A program made the translations under genes and the position numbers. The notes under the pieces are model-generated. The model worked only from the letters and a program-made list of their open reading frames with translations. It searched no databases and had not been told where the DNA came from. A stretch of 64,000 nucleotides of DNA, taken from positions 2,552,780-2,616,779 of the forward strand of contig NZ_LIYD01000005.1 in NCBI RefSeq assembly GCF_001278115.1. The letters are read 5' to 3'. Positions 62,681 to 64,000 of this stretch are shown here, in pieces (position 1 is the first letter of the stretch; each line of letters starts with the position of its first letter). The stretch is from Flavobacterium akiainvivens (GTDB taxonomy: Bacteria > Bacteroidota > Bacteroidia > Flavobacteriales > Flavobacteriaceae).

Positions 62681-63112
62681 ATGAAGAAGTATTTAACCCT
62701 GCTACTGGCCCTGCCCTTTTTTATAAGCTGCGCCAGCGACGACTTTAACTACAACAACCCTCACCTGCCCAGCGGCTATAATTTTAGTGTAGATATAGAC
62801 ATGAGCCTGCCCCTGTACAGCCCGCTGCAATTTACCGGAAACCCCGTAAAAATTGGCATAAACAACGTGGGTATAAACGGCATTATTGTAATGAATACCG
62901 GCAGCGGGTTTACCGCCTATGAAGCCACCTGCCCCAACCAGGACATATCTTCGTGCAGCGAAATGTACATAAACGGCATTAACGCCGTGTGCCCGTGCGA
63001 CGATGTGGAGTACAGCCTGTTTACCGGACAGCCCAATGCCGACCTGCGTTACAGCATGATGCCCTACCGCATAGAAATTTTGAGCCCTACGTATTTAAGG
63101 ATAACCAACTAA
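62681..63112 (+). CDS. Rieske-like lipoprotein lacking cluster histidines
   Basis: 143 residues from the ATG giving MKKYLTLLLALPFFISCAS; a start 6 codons earlier is less suited to a signal. The lipobox ends at Cys17 (ISCASDD). The layout YEATCPNQ ... SCSEMYINGINAVCPCDDVEYSLFTGQP follows the Rieske fold (Cys-X-His ... Cys-X2-His), but the His positions read Asn and Cys/Asp, so it probably does not bind a 2Fe-2S cluster. The SRPBCC gene begins directly after its stop codon. Confidence 0.8.
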   Translation: MKKYLTLLLALPFFISCASDDFNYNNPHLPSGYNFSVDIDMSLPLYSPLQFTGNPVKIGINNVGINGIIVMNTGSGFTAYEATCPNQDISSCSEMYINGINAVCPCDDVEYSLFTGQPNADLRYSMMPYRIEILSPTYLRITN

Positions 63113-63601
63113 ATGCCGGTTATAACGCTGCATACCGCCATTAATGCACCGGCCCATGTAGTGTTTAACCTGAGCCGCAGTGTAGACCTGCACAAAATAT
63201 CGGCCGCGCATACTACCGAGGAAGCCATTGCCGGGCGCACCTCCGGGCTTATGGAAAACAGCGAGGTGGTAACCTGGCAGGCGCGGCACTTTGGCATACG
63301 CCAAAAACTAACCGTACAAATAACCCACATGCAGTTTGCGGTGGAGTTTACCGATGCCATGCTGCCCGGCAAAGGCGCTTTTAAAAGCATGGTGCACCGC
63401 CATGTTTTTGAGGAACATAATGGACGCACGGTTATGACCGATATTTTCACCTACCAAAGCCCACTGGGCATTTTAGGCAGGCTGGCCGATGTGCTGTTTT
63501 TAGAAAAGTATATGCGCCGGTTTTTAACAAAGCGCAATGCCATAATTAAGGCTTTCGCCGAAGACCCGGCCAGGTGGCAGCAGGTACCGGGAATGGTGTA
63601 A
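63113..63601 (+). CDS. SRPBCC-family ligand-binding protein
   Basis: 162 residues. The START/Bet v1-like pattern is present: VITLHTAINAPAHVVFNLSRSVDLH at the N-terminus, strands around VTWQARHFGIRQKLTVQI, VHRHVFEEHNGRTVMTDIFTYQSPLGILGRLADVLFLEKYMRRFL at the C-terminus. Some relatives are annotated as cell-division inhibitors, but function is unknown. It abuts the previous gene with no gap (TAAATG). Confidence 0.87.
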   Translation: MPVITLHTAINAPAHVVFNLSRSVDLHKISAAHTTEEAIAGRTSGLMENSEVVTWQARHFGIRQKLTVQITHMQFAVEFTDAMLPGKGAFKSMVHRHVFEEHNGRTVMTDIFTYQSPLGILGRLADVLFLEKYMRRFLTKRNAIIKAFAEDPARWQQVPGMV

Positions 63602-63624
63602 AAGGGAAAAACTTAGTATTCTTC

Positions 63625-64000
63625 TTTTGTACCTAAAAACTAAATACTGTGAATATTTTTAACACAAAGAAAAACAAAGGCACAACCCCGATAAATCGGA
63701 ACACGAAGAAGAAAACACAAAACAAGAACACAAAGCTCAGCACTCTAAAAACCAAAGCCTTGTGTTCTTCCTTTGTGGCCATTGTGTCTTGGTGTTTAAA
63801 AAATCACAAAAAAACTTGGCACTCTTCGTGAAAATCTTTGTGCCCTTGGTGTCTAAAAACTTAACGTTGTGAATATTTTTTACCACAAAGAAACACAAAG
63901 ACACAACCCCGACAAATCGGGACACAAAGAAGAAAAACCAAATCCCTGCATTCTTCATTTGTGGCCATTGTGTCCTTTAGTTTGCAAAGTGGATTGATTA
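63625..64000. repeat. Tandem dispersed repeat with CACAAAGACACAAAG phrases
   Basis: Two copies, 63625-63844 and 63845 to beyond the window. They share GTGAATATTTTT, CACAAAGAAA-CACAAAG, CACAACCCCGA-AAATCGG, GAAGAAGAAAA and TTTGTGGCCATTGTGTC; the second copy lacks about 34 bases in the middle. Each copy is also partly self-complementary (CACAAAG with CTTTGTG). It resembles a non-coding repeat common in Bacteroidetes and Cyanobacteria. Short open frames here are not genes. Confidence 0.75.

Noticed and set aside
63649..63958. Two short frames (60 and 73 codons) on opposite strands
   Set aside because: Both lie in the CACAAAG repeat; the Lys/Thr/Asn-rich translations reflect the repeat, not a protein.

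Overview
The window is chromosomal DNA from a member of the Bacteroidetes, almost certainly the Flavobacteriaceae and probably Flavobacterium or a close relative. Five proteins end in type IX secretion (T9SS) sorting domains. A TonB-dependent receptor carries an N-terminal carboxypeptidase-D-like domain, and many lipoproteins have a serine- and aspartate-rich stretch after the lipobox cysteine. Several promoters fit the Bacteroidetes -7 element TAnnTTTG, and at least seven genes start with GTG or TTG. I saw no tRNA, rRNA, insertion sequence, prophage or CRISPR array.

Layout. 1-5225 (mostly minus): 5' part of dxs, an AsmA-like protein and sppA. 5372-6508: a FolK-deoxynucleoside kinase fusion. 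6602-12169: a secreted C-type lectin-like protein, a TrmH-family methyltransferase and mutS. 12280-15926: a tightly coupled set of a TPR adenylate cyclase, an HD hydrolase and a YitT protein. 16010-20774: rimP-nusA-infB. 20945-25170: a universal stress protein, a secreted M43 metalloprotease and a LytS/LytTR two-component pair. 25460-33382: two very large modular T9SS surface proteins. 33405-36227: an alkyltransferase-like protein, a LysE exporter, trmB and a glycosyltransferase. 36201-43591: a PhoR/PhoB-like pair, a TonB receptor, a beta-helix lipoprotein and two type A T9SS proteins. 43673-49604: a LuxE-like acyl-protein synthetase, small exported proteins, an SDR/AraC pair and aat. 49723-55241: ahcY, then a phosphopantetheinyl transferase-pnuC-DUF4301-arfB run and an Lrp/AsnC regulator. 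55238-62517 (minus): a four-gene operon (exonuclease/GIY-YIG, K+ channel, miaA, acyl-ACP thioesterase), a YggS protein, a DUF1015 protein, and greA with a HIT protein. 62681-63601: a Rieske-like lipoprotein and an SRPBCC protein. The last 375 bases are a tandem copy of a dispersed intergenic repeat.

Most of the window is core housekeeping (isoprenoid, folate, translation, mismatch repair, tRNA modification, methyl cycle) interleaved with surface and secretion genes. The main leads are regulatory. Terminator-shaped hairpins sit in the short leaders of both elongation-factor transcripts (rimP-nusA-infB and greA), where no neighbouring gene explains them. Two promoter/terminator pairs stand without a gene and may be small RNAs. 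A 7-4-7 direct repeat resembling a PHO box occupies the -33 position of the TonB receptor promoter beside phoB. Several short dispersed repeat families fill gene junctions, and one appears to have entered the yggS reading frame.
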